This document shows, piece after piece, positions 45,561 through 58,310 of a stretch of DNA of 64,000 nucleotides. Origin of the DNA: Thalassia testudinum. Lineage: Eukaryota; Streptophyta; Magnoliopsida; Alismatales; Hydrocharitaceae. The position numbers and the translations under genes were made by a program. The notes under the pieces were generated by a model. The model saw only the letters and a list, made by a program, of their open reading frames with translations, was not told where the DNA came from and did not search any database. How positions within the stretch are numbered: the stretch's first letter is position 1; each line of letters begins with the position of its first letter. The stretch is taken from the NCBI GenBank assembly GCA_037157565.1, contig JAZHRO010000046.1:17272501-17336500 (forward strand). Direction: 5' to 3'.

Positions 45561-46480
45561 TGTCCCTATGAGATTAGCATTGATAATTAGGGGCATGATG
45601 TTATTAGAACATATGAAAACATATTTCAAAGAGTCGGGAAAAGGTTTTAACTCTAGTTGCAGGCCCGACTCTGAAGGTATTTCTAATTTGTTGTCCATGG
45701 GGGAGGAGAGGGAGAAAGAGTTGGGTGGAGAATTAGATGTAGAAGGTGAAGTTAGGGTGGGAGGGTGAGGGGAATCAGAAGTGGATTCAGGAACTATTTC
45801 AACTCAAAGCATGAGCCTATTTGTGAAATTTGCATGGTTTCCTCCACTAGGTTTTCTATTTTTGAATCCAAGTCATCAAAGAAATCAGGTTCTTGGAATC
45901 TCCTAGAGGCTTGAAAGATATCTAGGGTGATAGATTTGCCACCGCACATGATTTCCATGTTTCCACAATCACAATCGATGTTTGCTTTTGCAGTAGCTAA
46001 GAATTGTCTTCCCAGAATAATTGGGGCATTTTCCAGAGCTTCTGGTACCTCAATATCCAAGACCAAAAGTTTATAGCAAATAGACAGTTTTGGATCTGAA
46101 CAATAACATCCTCAACAATCCCCTTTGGTTTGAGAGTAGATCGATCAGCTAGTTGAATGTAACCTCTGCAGGTTTCAATTCACTGATCTTAAATTCCCTA
46201 AATAGGACAGTGGGGATAAGATTTATAGAGGCACCAAGATCCAAAAGGGCATGGTCAAAGGAAGTGTCATTAATGACTACTTGAATAGAGTGCCTAGATC
46301 TTCGTTTCTCAGAGGCAGTTTGCTCTACACAACTGAGCTAACTGTCTCAGGAAGGATCACCTTTCCTAGGTTCTAGGCAGCCTTTTGGGAGTGCATAAAT
46401 CTTTTAAAAATTTAGCATAGACAGGGATGTATTTTATTGCAACTAGGAGAGGGATATTTGTCTCTTCTTGCCTAAAGAGT
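45561..46480 (-). pseudogene. Element B protease region
   Basis: Minus strand: an aspartic protease signature DLGASINLIPTV at about 46195-46245, then ELKPAEVTFN, then (frame starting 46066) MVLDIEVPEALENAPIILGR followed by FLATAKANIDCDCG, the flap and C-terminal part of a retroviral-type protease. It would cut the Gag-Pol polyprotein. Stops and a frameshift separate the pieces. A second copy of the DLG motif is at about 48160-48214 because of the tandem duplication described at 46141-50090. Confidence 0.82.
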
Positions 46481-49400
46481 TCCATTAATTCCCTTTCCTA
46501 GATTTCCTTTTCTTATTTTTTGTGGAGTGAAGGGCTTGTGGAAAAGGTATGGGCCTATCTTTTTCTACAGTTGAAGGTTCGTGAATTGGGTTAGAGGAAG
46601 AAGAGTTGAATTGCTCTTTTTTTATTTGGGTTTCGATTGTGGACTTAGGGGGCTCAGAATTTTGGAGTATTTTCCCACTCCTCAAATTAACTGCATTTGC
46701 AGTGTGATTATTTCTATGAGGAGGTTGGGGAGCGTGATTTTGATGGAAGCCTGGAGGATATTGGGAAGTAGGTTGATTAGGGTGATTAGGGTTTCCACCG
46801 TAAAAGTGGTTCCTTTGATTAGTGGGATTGGGCATAGATTGAGAAGGTAAATTTCTCAGTGGCCTTTGATGTGTTGTAACCCCAATATTATTTTTTAAGT
46901 TGGTGACAACAAGGGTTACTTCATTCATTTGGTTTTGCATGCCCTGGAAGGTTTTCATCATTTGGGCATTGATGTCTTCTTGAGAAGGCCCATATGAGAA
47001 ATGATTTTGCCCATAAATCCCTTGCTAAGATTGTCTTTGGAAAGGAACTTGATTTGGGGTCTTTCAGGATGGGTTCAGGTTAATCCTCCAATTTTCATTG
47101 TAGGAGTTGGAAGAATTTCTAAATTGATCCTCATGAGTCGAGATGTTCTTAGAGGAAAGGTTGTAAAGGTTTTGATTAAAATGATCATAGTTCCCAGCCA
47201 AATCCTATGTAACCTTAGAAAAGCAATGCTACTTAGCTGGGACGGCACCGATGTTGTGCGAATTTTCTCTTCTCATGATGTTAGGGGGTTTGGTTGTGGA
47301 GCATGTTTATGATTCAACTTTTCCTTAATCTCTTCCTGGTGAATTGGCATATGATCCAATCTTTGTGCAATCATTTGCAAGTCATATTAGGTGACTAGAA
47401 TACATGTAGATCTAGAGTCAATTTCATTAACCATGGGTCTTGGGTTTGAAGTCCCACTAAAGGTATCCATTGAAGCCAATTAAATAAGTTTTCACTCATT
47501 TCTTCAAAAAGTAGGTAGGCACTATCAACGTCCTTGTTAAGAAAATTACCCCCACATGAAGCATCCACCAACCGTTTTAATTGATCTTCTAATTCGTGAT
47601 AGAAGATCTGTACTAGTTGCCATCGTGGAATCTCATGGTGGGGACAATTTCTTAACAATTCTTGAAACCTCCCCCAAGGCTCATGGAGAGATTCACTAGA
47701 TTTCTACTGAAAGATCATAATAGATTGCCTCAAAGCATTCGTATGACCGATCGAGGAAAATTTCTTGAGAAAAGCACTTTGTAATTAAGGCTAGTTGGTA
47801 ATAGAAATCCCAGCAATCCTGAACCAATATGTGGCCTTGTCATTCAGGGAGAGAGGAAAGAGTCTCACAAGCCATAGATCTTCCTGCAGTTTGCAAAAAT
47901 GGGTCATCTATGCGAGGAGAGTTAACTCCACGAGGTGGCTAAAAGGGTCCTCTCTTAGAAGACCTTGGAAGAGTTTGATGAGGTTCAGGATAGCCGGTTT
48001 GATTTCAAAATCCTTTTGGGTATAACCACCTTGGGTCTCTCTTCGTTGTTAGAAAGATCATAAAAATCCATAAGTGGAATGAAAGGTTCCCCGAGTGGCT
48101 GACCTTGTCTTCAGTCAACCAGTTGAATGTAACCTCAACAGGTTTCAATTCACCGATCTTAAATTCCTCAAATACGACTATGGGGATAAGATTTATAGAG
48201 GTACCAAGATCCAAAAGGGCATGATCAAAGGAAGTGTCATTAATGACTACTTTAATTAAGGAAGTGCCTAGATCTTTCTTTTTTGGAGGCAGTTTGCTCT
48301 ACACAACTAAGCTAACTGTCTACGGAAGGATTACCATTCCCAGGTTTCTAGGCTACCTTTTGGGAGTGCATAAATCTCTTAAAAATTTTGCATAGACAGG
48401 GATGTATTTTATTGCATGTAAAAGATCGATATTTACCTCTACTTGCCTAAATGGTTCCATCAATTCCCTTTCCTAGAATTCCTTTTCTTAGTTTTTGTGG
48501 ATTGAAGGGCTTGTGGGAAAGGTAAGGGCCGATCTTTTTCTACAATTGAAGGTTCCTGAATTGGGTTAGAGGAAGAAGACTAGAATTGCTTTTTTTTATT
48601 TGGGTTTCTGTTGTGGACTTAGGAGGCTTAGAATTTTGGAGTATTTTCCCACTGCTAAAATTAATTGCATTTGCAGTGTGATTATTTCTGTGAGGAGGTC
48701 GGGGAGCCTGATTTTGATGGAAACTTGGAGGATATTGGGAAGTAGGTTGATTTGGGTGATTAGGATTTCCACCCTAAAAGTGGTTCCATTGATTATTGGC
48801 ATTGGGCATAGATTGAGAAGGCAAATTTCTTGTTGGTCTTTGATCTAGTGTGACCCTAAAATTGTTTTGTAAGTTACTGACAATAGGGCTTACTTCATTC
48901 ATTTGGTTTTGCATGCCCTACAAGGTCTTCATCATTTGGGTATTGATATCTTCTTAAGAAGGCCCAAATGAGAAACGATTTTGGCCATAAATCCCTTGTT
49001 GAGATTGTCTTTGGAGAGGAACTTGATTCAGGATCTTCTATGATGGTTCAGGTTATTCCTCTAATTCTTATTGTAGGAGTTGGAAGAATTTTTAAATTGA
49101 TCCTTGTGAGCGGAGATGTTCTTAGAGGCAAGGCTGAAAAGGTTTTGATTAAAATGATCATAGGTCCCAGTCAAATCCTATGTAACCTCAGAAAAGTAAT
49201 GCTACATAGCTGGGACAGCACCATTGTTGTGGGAATTTTCTCTTGTCATGATGTTAGGGGGGGTTTGGGTGTGGAGCTTGTTTATGATTCAACTTTTCGT
49301 CAATCTCTTTCTTGTGAATTTGCATCTGATCCAATCTTTGTGCAATCATTTACAAGTCATATCGTGTGACTATAATAGATGCAGATTTGGAGTCAATTTC

Positions 49401-50090
49401 GTTAACCTCGAGTCCTGGGTTCATAGTCCTACTAATGGAATCCATCGAAGCTAAATGAAATAAGTTTTCACTCATTTCTTCAAAAAGTAGGTAGGCACTA
49501 TCAGCATCCTAGTTAAGAAAATTATGCCCACATGAACCATCCACCAACTGTTTTAATTGATCTTCTAATCCGTGATAGAAGATCCATACTAGTTGCCATT
49601 AGGGAATCTTATGGTGGGGATAATTTCTTAACAATTCTTGAAACCTCTCCCAAGGCTCATGGAGAGAATCACCAGATTTCTGTTGAAAGGCCACAATAGA
49701 TTGTCTCAAAGCATTCGTACGACCGATCAGGAAAAATTTCTTGTGAAAATTGCTTTGTAATTAAGACCAACTGGTAATAGGAAGCCCAGTAGTCCCGAAC
49801 CAATATGCTGCCTTGTCTTTCAAGGAGAGAGGAAAGAGTCTCATAAGCCATAGATCTTCCCACACATTGTGGGAATTGGCCGTTTGTGCAAGGAGAGTTA
49901 ACTCCACGAGGGTCCTTTCTCGGAACACCATTGAAGTGTTTGATGAGGTTTAGGATAGTGGGATTAATTTCAAAATGCTTTTGGGTATAACCACCCTAGG
50001 TCTCTCTTCGTAGTTAGAAGGATCGTAAAAATCCTTCAGTGGATGAGAGGTTCCCCGAGTGGCTGACCTTGTCTTTGGTTGGCTAGGTTT
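46141..50090 (-). repeat. Direct tandem duplication of about 1.97 kb in gag-protease of B
   Basis: 46141-48115 and 48116-50090 align with a constant offset near 1972-1975 bases: AGTTGAATGTAACCTC at 46146 and 48119, GAATTGGGTTAGAGGAAGAA at 46583 and 48558, and CCCCGAGTGGCTGACCTTGT at about 48090 and 50053. The two copies differ at scattered positions, so the event is not recent. Confidence 0.85.
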
Positions 50091-50460
50091 GTGACTATCC
50101 TAGCCAACTATTGCTGATTTAGTTGAAGTTGGGCCAATTTGTCGATCATCATGAAGAGGGTATTAGGACTCAGATGTAGATTCTGTTCTAGCCATTCTGG
50201 GTATTGTGGTAGCTCCAAACCTAGGAAGTTAGTGATGGGGAAGTCAGCATGCGGGTTAGCTGATGGGTCTTGTACATTGGGGTTAGGATTATGTTGAGAG
50301 GTGGAAGGGTTAGCGGCAAAATTTCAGGACCTGTTTTGAATGTTTTCCTGTTTAATATTAGAGGGATAATGCAAAGAAGAAGAAATAGATCTTCTTCTGT
50401 GGGAGGCGAAATCAATTAGTCCCTTAAGATGTGGATTCTGGGACCTTCACCCATGCATAC
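46481..50460 (-). pseudogene. Element B gag, with its central part present twice
   Basis: Minus strand from about 50460. A short N-terminal part is followed by two copies of the same gag segment. Each contains the PRWQLVQIFYHELE / LVDASCGGNFLNKDVDSA segment (47658-47400; counterpart about 49640-49400) and a linker with MKTFQGMQNQMNEVTLVV and NHTANAVNLRSGKILQNSEP (46961-46485; counterpart about 48930-48480), ending in a basic tail. Stops and frameshifts are common in both. Gag would form the capsid. The duplication would give an impossible polyprotein, so this copy was dead once it arose, if the element was not dead already. Confidence 0.82.
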
Positions 50461-51530
50461 ACTAGAAGACAGAGAGGGGAGAAGGGAAAAGATGAGAAGT
50501 GTGAAAATCAAGCAAATAAACTCTAAATTTGTCTTAAGGTTGACTTCCTAAGAAAGCATAAGACTTGGGAAATCGAAAAGTAAGAAATCAATAAGTAGAC
50601 CCACTTCCCAAAGTGAACCTGGCTAGACTATAGAGGTGGCATGGGCCCAAGCATGTCCTTGGAAAATCACTGGGGGCTTGTGTAAACCTGTACTCGTTGT
50701 TTGGCTTCCCTCTTAGTCTATCGTCGCATTTACTAAGGGAATTGGGAGGGATTAAAGATCCTTGAGTTTCGATATCAAGCCTAATTTGATGAAGTCCTTA
50801 AGTGGTCAAATGACTACTATTTTTAACTAGGCTTAGGATACTTGAAGTGCACACAAATGTGGAGGGTGTCAATTGGGGAAAATGCCCAGCTATTTCTTTT
50901 TTAGAGTGTGTACGAATTGGATGGAGTGAGTCCAATGCCAAAACAAATGGTTGTCACAAAATTTCTTATTGTTTTTCACCTTCTAAGGTTTGAGATTGTT
51001 TAGTGTATTTTATGATTTTCTTGTTAAGTTTTTAAACAAGTTTGATTTTTCACAATCACAAGGAAAAATAAGTTATATTGGTGATGATAAAATTCCTTTA
51101 TAGATTTTTTGACCTGATTTGGAACCTTTATGTGAAATTTTATGATTTTAGGAGGCATGTGGTGTCGGGACTTGGTTTTTGAAGTCCAGACAAAAATCTG
51201 GCTCCAAAAATCAGTACACCAACACTTGAGTAGAGTGGTGGTAAATAAGAGAATCAGGCAACCAATTGATTTTAAAATTCACCACCCTACAAAATTTTAT
51301 GTTTTTGATTTTGAAAGCCTTTTTTATTAACTTTTTGATAATTTTTTTAGAATTTTTTTGACATGATCAAGTGACACTAACCTCAAAATCTGGGGGAAGG
51401 AAGGGCACTTCGAGCTTTCACCCCAAAATCCAACATTCTTCTTGTAGGTATCTGTACACACAAATATGAAAGAAAGAGAAGGGGACGAGATTTGGGTATC
51501 AAGCAAGAGAAAAAATGATATGCAAAGTCA
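50461..51530 (-). mobile_element. 5' leader of element B
   Basis: About 1.07 kb between gag and the PBS on the minus strand, with stops in all frames. No other feature seen. Confidence 0.6.
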
Positions 51531-51534
51531 TGCC

Positions 51535-51552
51535 TCCCCGGCAATGGATCGA
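51535..51552 (-). other. Decayed primer-binding site of element B
   Basis: The minus strand reads TCGATCCATTGCCGGGGA. The GCCGGGGA half is intact, and the rest of the tRNA-Asp complement carries four changes. It lies five bases from the 5' LTR. Confidence 0.7.
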
Positions 51553-52506
51553 AAAAGTAATAACCAAAATCAAGCGATTTGTAAAGTAATTTTTTAGTCA
51601 TTATACATGCAAAATTTGATTGCTTTTAAAATTTATATGAATCGAGTGCTCGGGCAGTATTCAGGTCATCCCAAGAGAAGCAGGAACACAAATTAATAAT
51701 ATCACTTGCTTAAGTACGGAAATCTCTCTTTTCTTTAGGGTTTTTACATATATAATTTATTTCGTGTTTTAGTTAGGGCAAAAACACTTAAGGATGATTG
51801 CAGAGAAAAAGTGGGAAAGCGAGCGAAAAGCAACAAACTACCTTATTCTCCCAGCTCACTCCAAGTATGGGCCACTTGGAGTAATGGAAGGGCAAGACAC
51901 AGAATCAAACACAAACATAAAAAATAGTAGAAGAACGTTTGTATCAAGAAAGCTATTTTACAAAATATGGAGAGCTCACAAGTGGGAGGAGTTCCACACT
52001 TGTAATCTCCATGAAAAAGCAACTAGCAACCATAAAAGAAAATATGCTAGAAGATAGAAGAGAGCTTAGGAATGAAGATGCAGCTGCTTTGGAAGTCCCA
52101 CTCCAACTCTAATTGCCCTAGAATCAAAGGAAACTCCTCCTAGACATCTCCTTCTGGCAAGCCTGCTGGCATGCCTTTGTACTCCCCCTTAGGGTGGACA
52201 TGAACCACCCTACTCCTCCTCTTGCTTGGCTATCCTCTAAGGTGGTGTGACTCCTTGGCTTGGCATGACATAAGGAAGAAGAGAGGAGAAGAACGCACAA
52301 AGGGGGCACGTGTATTGCCCCCTTAATCATTTTCTATTCTCCTTCCTTCTTGGTTGAATATAGGTGGCTATAGGAGAGAAATATGCACTAGCTTAATGTA
52401 GCCAAGGGTAGGGATATTTGGTGGAGTATAGAGGGCATGAATTGGTGTGATGAAGGGTAGGGTTGGCATTGAAAAATGAGACGTCTAGGATGGGTTTTGA
52501 AAGGTG

Positions 52507-54301
52507 GTTGATGGTCGGGAGTTTTTCGCTTGCAGAAAAATATATCAGATAATTCGTCGTCGCAATATGTAATATGGTGGAAAACCCTCAATCAAAGTTA
52601 CTAAAAATATACTGAAATTATACCACAACTTCAGGTCATATCACAGGGAGGCACGGACCAATAAGCCCCTTAATTATTTCACATAAAATCATACCAAAAA
52701 AAAAAGATTGCAAGACACTCAAATGCTCATGTCTTGTGCTAAGCCATCCATTCATCACACAAATCATGAGAATAAGAGGATGTTAAAGGGCATGCATGCA
52801 ATGAGCACGGAATAAAGTAATGTAAAAAATAATGCAATAGTGATTTCCAAATAGAAAAGGCCACACTCAACTAATGCCTCCCCCATTGTAGCAAAACAGG
52901 GGAGGCAGTTCCCTTGGCTGTGCGCATGAGAGGAGCTACGGCTGACGGTGTGGTTCATCAGAGGAGTAGGGTCAGAGGAGAGGATCACTCCTGTGGTGGT
53001 GCAGTGGCTCGTGGTTATTGGAGATGCCGCCGGTGAGGAGGAAGAGGTGCAGTGGCGGTGGGCTATTGTCACGGTCGAGAAGGTCACTCGTGGAGTGGCT
53101 GAGGGCTTGGTTGGGTGCGCGACGTCGAGGTGAGGCCGATAAAGTCTATGGCACGAAGAATGGAGGTCGAGAGAGGTGGTTACATGGAGGGGATCAGTGT
53201 TAATGTTGGGTTCCTACTTCCTGATGACGGAGAAGAAGAGGAGGAGGTGGCTGGTTGGCTTGTGGGTCACGTGGGAACACTAGCTGCTATCCGCGAGAGG
53301 GGTGCACGACTGTGGTGGCGTGGAGGAGGTGGCTGTACGATTGTTGCTGATGGGTTCATCTTCTTCTGTTGGAGAAGAAGAAGAAGAGGAAGAAGGAGAA
53401 GAGGTTGAAGTCAGATGTGTGCACGGGCTGGCGATGCCGGCTGCTTCGCGCGAGGGTGTGGCTACGCGACCATTGGCTGTGGGCGCTGGCTGGAGGGAAG
53501 GAGACGCTGTGTGTAGGGCTTCTGTGCGTGGGCGTTGTGCTTGCGCAGTCGAGGGGGAAGGCCATGCACAAGGTCTGTTGCACGCGTGAGTGGCTGCACG
53601 CAGGGGTGGCTGCGTGGTGAGGCTCGTGTGCAGGGCTGCTGCTGTCAACGTCGAGGAGAGAGGTGAGCGCAGTGGCAAAGGGGCGAGTCTCATATGTCTG
53701 GGAACCTTCCCGATTGTCTTAACCGGAGAGGCCGACACACGGTGAAGGGGTTCTTGGTGGCTCACAGTGGTGAAAGGCACATGGTGAAGGTGTCATGGAA
53801 GGAATTCTTCTCCTCAAGGCCCCTTCCCTCACTCCTCCTGTCATCCCTGTTATATAAGGGCAAAATTAGTGAATAAGAAAGAGAATGTCAAGGAAGGAAG
53901 GGGAATAATTAGACAGAGAGGGAATGTTCATGAGGGAGAGAGAGATTGGAGGAGAAAAAGTGGAAGGCGGACGATTGTCTGCTCTTTCTCTTTTTCTTCT
54001 TTCTTTCTTTTCTTTCTTTTTTTTCCTTCCTTTTGCATACGACTTCCAAACAAAGATTTTTTTGTGAAAGCAACTAATTCTCATTAGAAAAAATACTTCA
54101 CATAGAAAGTAGTGAATGTGATAATTCCAATGGCATTCTAATTTTAGAAGGATTCCTAACAAAATTATGTAATGCATGAAATGATGATTTTTTCTCCTAC
54201 ATAAATTTGTTAATATAAAGGACATTCTAGATTCATTTCTTATTTCACTAACCATGTACTTAGGCTCTAATTTTGCCCATTAAAGTGGACCTATCAGTTG
54301 A
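52507..54301. repeat. Target-site duplication GTTGA around solo LTR C
   Basis: GTTGA at 52507-52511 before TGGTCGGG and at 54297-54301 after ACCTATCA. The uninterrupted sequence GGTTGAGGGATCCAAGG is present in the 3' LTR near 22465, giving an independent empty site. Confidence 0.93.
52512..54296 (-). mobile_element. Solo LTR C
   Basis: 1785 bp, TGGTCGGGAGTTTTTCGC to CTATCA. The start resembles A-family LTRs, and the following CAGATAATTCGTCGTCGCA with the later ATCACAGGGAGGC corresponds to their U5-side block, so C is a diverged relative in the same orientation. Its middle is GC-rich and purine-biased (53000-53680), which opens long but meaningless frames on both strands. A TATATAAGG-like promoter box is at about 53851-53860. 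Confidence 0.88.
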
Positions 54302-55477
54302 GGGATCCAAGGTGGGAGGTGTCTTGGAGCCAACTCAAGAGGTATGAAGGGTGTAGTTGTTGGCCAAAAGGTGGTCATCCATGGGTAGTTGGCACCTTAA
54401 TGTTGGTGCCAAGATTGGGCTTCTAGAAGAGGCTTCTTTGGTGCTACATTTCGATGGCTTGGATGAGGTTTACAGTGGGATGGAAGGTTGGGATTTAAGG
54501 GATCTTTTGCTGTAATATATGTGGTAGTTATGGAAGGAAAGGGTTCCATGGTTGGCGCCATTTGGAAGAGGTGCAAGTGTGGTATATTGCTGCTAACTAG
54601 GGAGGGGGTTGGTGGTGGTTATATGGGTGGTGGACGGCCATGGAGTGGAGGTGGTGTTGAGCTTAGCTCTAGTAGAGGAGTAGTGGAGGAGCTATAGTTG
54701 AGCTAAGAGAAGGTCGTTAAGAGCTAACTAGAGTTGAGTTAGTCTTCCCAGAGGTGATAATGTCTAAAGAGGTCTTCTTAGGAGCTCAGCTACTTAGCTT
54801 AGCTAGCTAGTTCTTCTGCTACCTACTAACTTGAGTACATTGAGTAGAGTTGAGCTGATCTCAACTATTCTGGAGATAGGTGGAGCTGGACCTGCTTCTC
54901 TTGAAGGCTCCTTAGCTGGCTTAGCTACTAGTTGTCATGTTTCTAGCTAATCTAGAAGGAGTTCAACTACTCTGAGCTCCTAGTGAAGTTGTCAAGTAGT
55001 AGAGCCAGAATGAGCTTGGGTGAACTATGGTGAGCTAGCCATAGCTCCTAGTGAATTGATTGGAGTTGAGATGAAACAGCCCCAACTTAGTTGAGCTGGA
55101 CTTGAGCAGAGTGTAGCTAAGTTGAGCTATTGTGAGTTACGATCCAACTGAAATGAGCTGAATGGTGTTGAGATGTGCTAAACCGAACCTAGTGGAGCTA
55201 AAATCCAGCTATGATGAGCTAGATTCAACTAAGATCTAGCTAAATCGTGCTTCCTCTTCATCTTTTGCCATCTCAAGTGTCAGGGTTTTGCAAGATCTAG
55301 CTTTTTGCTTATCCCTAATGCTCAAATACTCATGTAAAAAAACAAAATATGAAAAGTATGCATAAACTAGTGGAATGCCTAAATGCAACCCAGAAACCTG
55401 TTTATAGAGTTAAAACCCTAAGAGTTAGGATGATTTTAGGGTATAAGAATGATGATAAATTGGCATTTATCACCATT

Positions 55478-56780
55478 TCCATCCAAGGAATTGTTACAGT
55501 CTATTTATCAGCCACCGTACAATGCTACCTCGGATCCTCCACCACAAGTTGATGCAATTGAAGAACTAAGAACGAATTGGAAAGAATACGACAATCAAAC
55601 ACTCAGATGCAATAAATGACCCAACAGAGTCAGTAATTCATGAGAGCTATAGCTAACCAGATGAAGAAAATTTAGAACCAGCTACAGGAGAATAAGACAT
55701 AGGGAGCCTTCTCCTACCAACCTATCCCAAACTCGCAAAATGTGCAGAACCAAGGTGCCCCACCTAGGTTCCATGCACCATATGGGCATGCGAATGTAGT
55801 AGTTTAGACACCTACTGTACCCCCTGGATATGCTCCACCTCAGTCTGCTCTATTGCAAATCTTGGGTTACTCTACCCTGTTCATTCCTCCACCTCAGGGA
55901 TAGTATGCTGATGCAAAGGCTGTCACATTGAGCAATGAGATGACAACACAGGACCCATTGTATGGGCAAGCAAGTCATGATTCATTGCTACATCCACCTT
56001 AGGATGGCTCTTCTTCTTACTCTCACTCTGATCAAGAGCCCGCTAAGGCAAATAAAGGTAAGCAATTGCGGACCTTGAGATTCCCATTCCTTTTCCTAGA
56101 GCTCTCATGCAAGATTTATAAAGGAAAAAAGGGTTCAAATAATTTTGAGGACCTTAAGGCCATGTTCAAGGAAGTACATATTCAAGTCCCTCTCCTTGAA
56201 GTAATAAATCACATCCCTGCTATCACTAAGTTCTTTAAGGGCCATTGTACCCTAAGGCGACAACAGAAGAATAGACGAGTAGAGGTACTGTCGAAGAAAG
56301 CTAGCACAGTAATCTCAGCTGACTTAGCATCTAAAGAGAAAGACCTTCGAACACTACTCATTTCCTGCTGCTTGTTGGATTCTTCATTTGTTCTAGCCAT
56401 TTTAGATCTAGGTTTGCCTATTAACCTAACTCCTACTATCTTATATGATTGATTTCAATTTGGGGAGTTAAAAGCCACCTCGGTAACAATTCAACTAGCT
56501 GACCAATTGGTGAAAACATCGAGGTGGTGGTTAAAAATGCCATCATAAAAGTTTGTTGGTTTTTCTTCCCAGTGGACTTTTTCATATTAGACATGGAGGT
56601 TCCTCCTAATCTCCATGATGCACCAATTATTTTGGGTCGCTCATTTTTGGCGACAGCCTGAGAGAACATTGATTGTGCACCTGGATGTATGGAGATTACC
56701 CTTGACAATGAAAGGCTTAGATTAGATATCTTTTGGGCAACTGAGAACTGCAAGTGTGATCTAACCAAGGAGGAGGTGGA
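55478..56780 (+). pseudogene. Element F gag (end) and protease
   Basis: Resumes F after the CCATT duplication. A Gln/Pro-rich gag tail with many stops (55478-56050) is followed by the linker FEDLKAMFKEVHIQVPLLEV and HIPAITKFFKGH. The protease follows, with FVLAILDLGLPINLTPTILY (about 56385-56445), in which the usual DLGASINL has become DLGLPINL. Then come FFILDMEVP-like text and APIILGRSFLATA by frame change (56575-56660) and IDCAPGCMEITLDNERLRLD. The expected order gag-PR is kept. Frameshifts near 56450 and 56530 disable it. Confidence 0.82.
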
Positions 56781-57589
56781 AGATGAAGAACCAAAGCATT
56801 GTGTGGAGATTAGGTTCCTCTGTAGTGACCCAATGTACCATTCATCTTCCTTATAAAGGGTTTTGGACCATACTCCACACGGGACCACGACTGATGCACT
56901 ACATATATCCTCACTTTCCAACTCTGATTACTTTGAATGTCTCCTTGACCTTAACACCCTGGATTTTGTTTCTACTAATTTTTTTGAAACTTGTTTATGA
57001 CCCACCCTGCTAATGCAAGATGGCGTGATTACTCCGGGTAGTCTATGCCCACCGAAGAAACATGGAAGGGATCCTCAATCCATGTCTACCCTTGACAACA
57101 TTTCTAGACCATAGTGTATAGAGCAGAAGTTTAGTTTTTGCTTCTTTGACGTAGTGAGAGGACCCAGGACACCCAATGAGGCACTTGGGCTTCGACTTCT
57201 GGTCACACTCACCTGTATTCGAACCTTATGGTCATAATGTTGCAGGATCAAAATTCTATTTCCTCACCGATGCAGTCACTGCTGACCTCCCTTTAGATGC
57301 AGGTTTAGTTAGCCCGAATGTTTATCAAAATTATCAAATACATACTTATAATTCTTTTCCCCCTCCATATCATCCTTCCCTATAGGAATCCTCTCCTATA
57401 GATGACTCTGTGTCCTCTTCAACTGTGATTGAACTCAAGCCCTTACTGGATTGATTAAAATATTTGTTATTGGGCAATAGTTAGACATCCCTGGTTATTA
57501 TCGTTCTCCCTTAACCTAAGAACAGGAGCAGTAATTGTTTTCTATGCTTCAAGCACATATATAGGGCTGCTATTGGGTGAAGTATTTCT
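56781..57589 (+). mobile_element. Element F region between protease and RT
   Basis: Degenerate polyprotein linker with short frames only (for example 57176-57385). I see no motif. It lies where gypsy elements have a poorly conserved spacer before RT. Confidence 0.5.
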
Positions 57590-58240
57590 AATCTCCATGG
57601 CATTCATCCCTCTTATTGTACTCATCATATATACCTGGATAAGGGGGCGAAGCCTTCTTGGCAGCCTTAGAGATGGCTAAATACAAATATGCTAGAGGTT
57701 GTTTGAAAGAAAATCACCAAGTGGTTGGACACTAATATTATTTATCTGATATCTAATAGCCAGTGGGTGAGTCCCATATAGATCATACCTAAAAGGGTGG
57801 AACTCACCATTATAAAAAATGAAAAATGCAAAAACATCCCAACCCGCACCATGACTTCGTGGCAGCTCTTTATTGATTATCGTAAGCCAAATATGGCTAT
57901 AAAGAAGGATCATTTTCTTTTTCCTTTGATTTATCAGATTTTTGAAAGGCTATCTAAACAAACCTTCTTTTGCTTTCTGGATGGATAATTCGGGTCTAAA
58001 TAGGTTCCAATTACCCTAGAAGATAAGGCAAGACAACTTTCACGTGTGCCCTTGATACTTTTGCTTTGAAGTGAGTGCCCTTTGGCCTTGCAATGCCTTC
58101 ACCACTTTTCAGCGTTGCATGATGGCCACATTTTCAAACATGATAAACATGGATGACTTCTCCATTTTTGGGGATGATTTTTAGTCTTGTATTGACAACC
58201 TCACTATGATCTCGTAAAGGTGCATTAAGGTTAACCTAGG
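57590..58240 (+). pseudogene. Element F reverse transcriptase, truncated
   Basis: Plus-strand frames give LHGIHPSYCTHHIYLDKGAKP, then QWVSP, VELTIIKNEKCKNIPTRTMT, LFIDYRKPNMAIKKDHFLFP, FERLSKQTFFCFLDG, then by frame change fragments of the LCNAPxTFQRCM and MDDFSIFGD boxes near 58110-58170, and RCIKVNLGF. RT similarity then stops abruptly at about 58240. The RT end, RNase H and integrase are missing, and the following bases look like a 3' untranslated region, so an internal deletion is likely. Confidence 0.85.
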
Positions 58241-58310
58241 ATTTTTAGTGAAAATTTCACTATTGCATTTGCGTTCTGCAAACTTTCTTTCGATATTCCT
58301 TTCAAATAAG
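58241..58310 (+). mobile_element. Junction segment joining F RT to 3'-UTR-like sequence
   Basis: Contains GTGAAAATTTCACT, the palindrome found right after the post-ORF motif in G (39170). It suggests that RT has been fused to a 3' untranslated region. Confidence 0.45.

Larger units (their letters stand above)
51558..55472 (-). mobile_element. 5' LTR of element B, carrying nested solo LTR C
   Basis: Bounded by the PBS side (TAATAACC, with the expected G of TG mutated) and by TTTATCA at 55472. Without the nested LTR C and one GTTGA it is about 2.1 kb, like the 3' LTR and solo B1. It has the AGCT tract at about 54650-55245 and a hairpin AGGGTGG/CCACCCT near 52191. Confidence 0.88.
21522..55477. 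repeat. Target-site duplication CCATT around element B
   Basis: CCATT at 21522-21526, directly before TGATACAG, and CCATT at 55473-55477, directly after TTTATCA. The match 34 kb apart shows that everything between entered as one element plus later insertions. Confidence 0.85.

Noticed and set aside
53280..53780. 166-codon minus-strand open frame, with an overlapping plus-strand frame at 53302-53589
   Set aside because: It lies in the GC-rich, purine-biased middle of solo LTR C. The predicted protein is low-complexity Ser/Thr/Pro/Ala, both strands are open, and no domain is visible.
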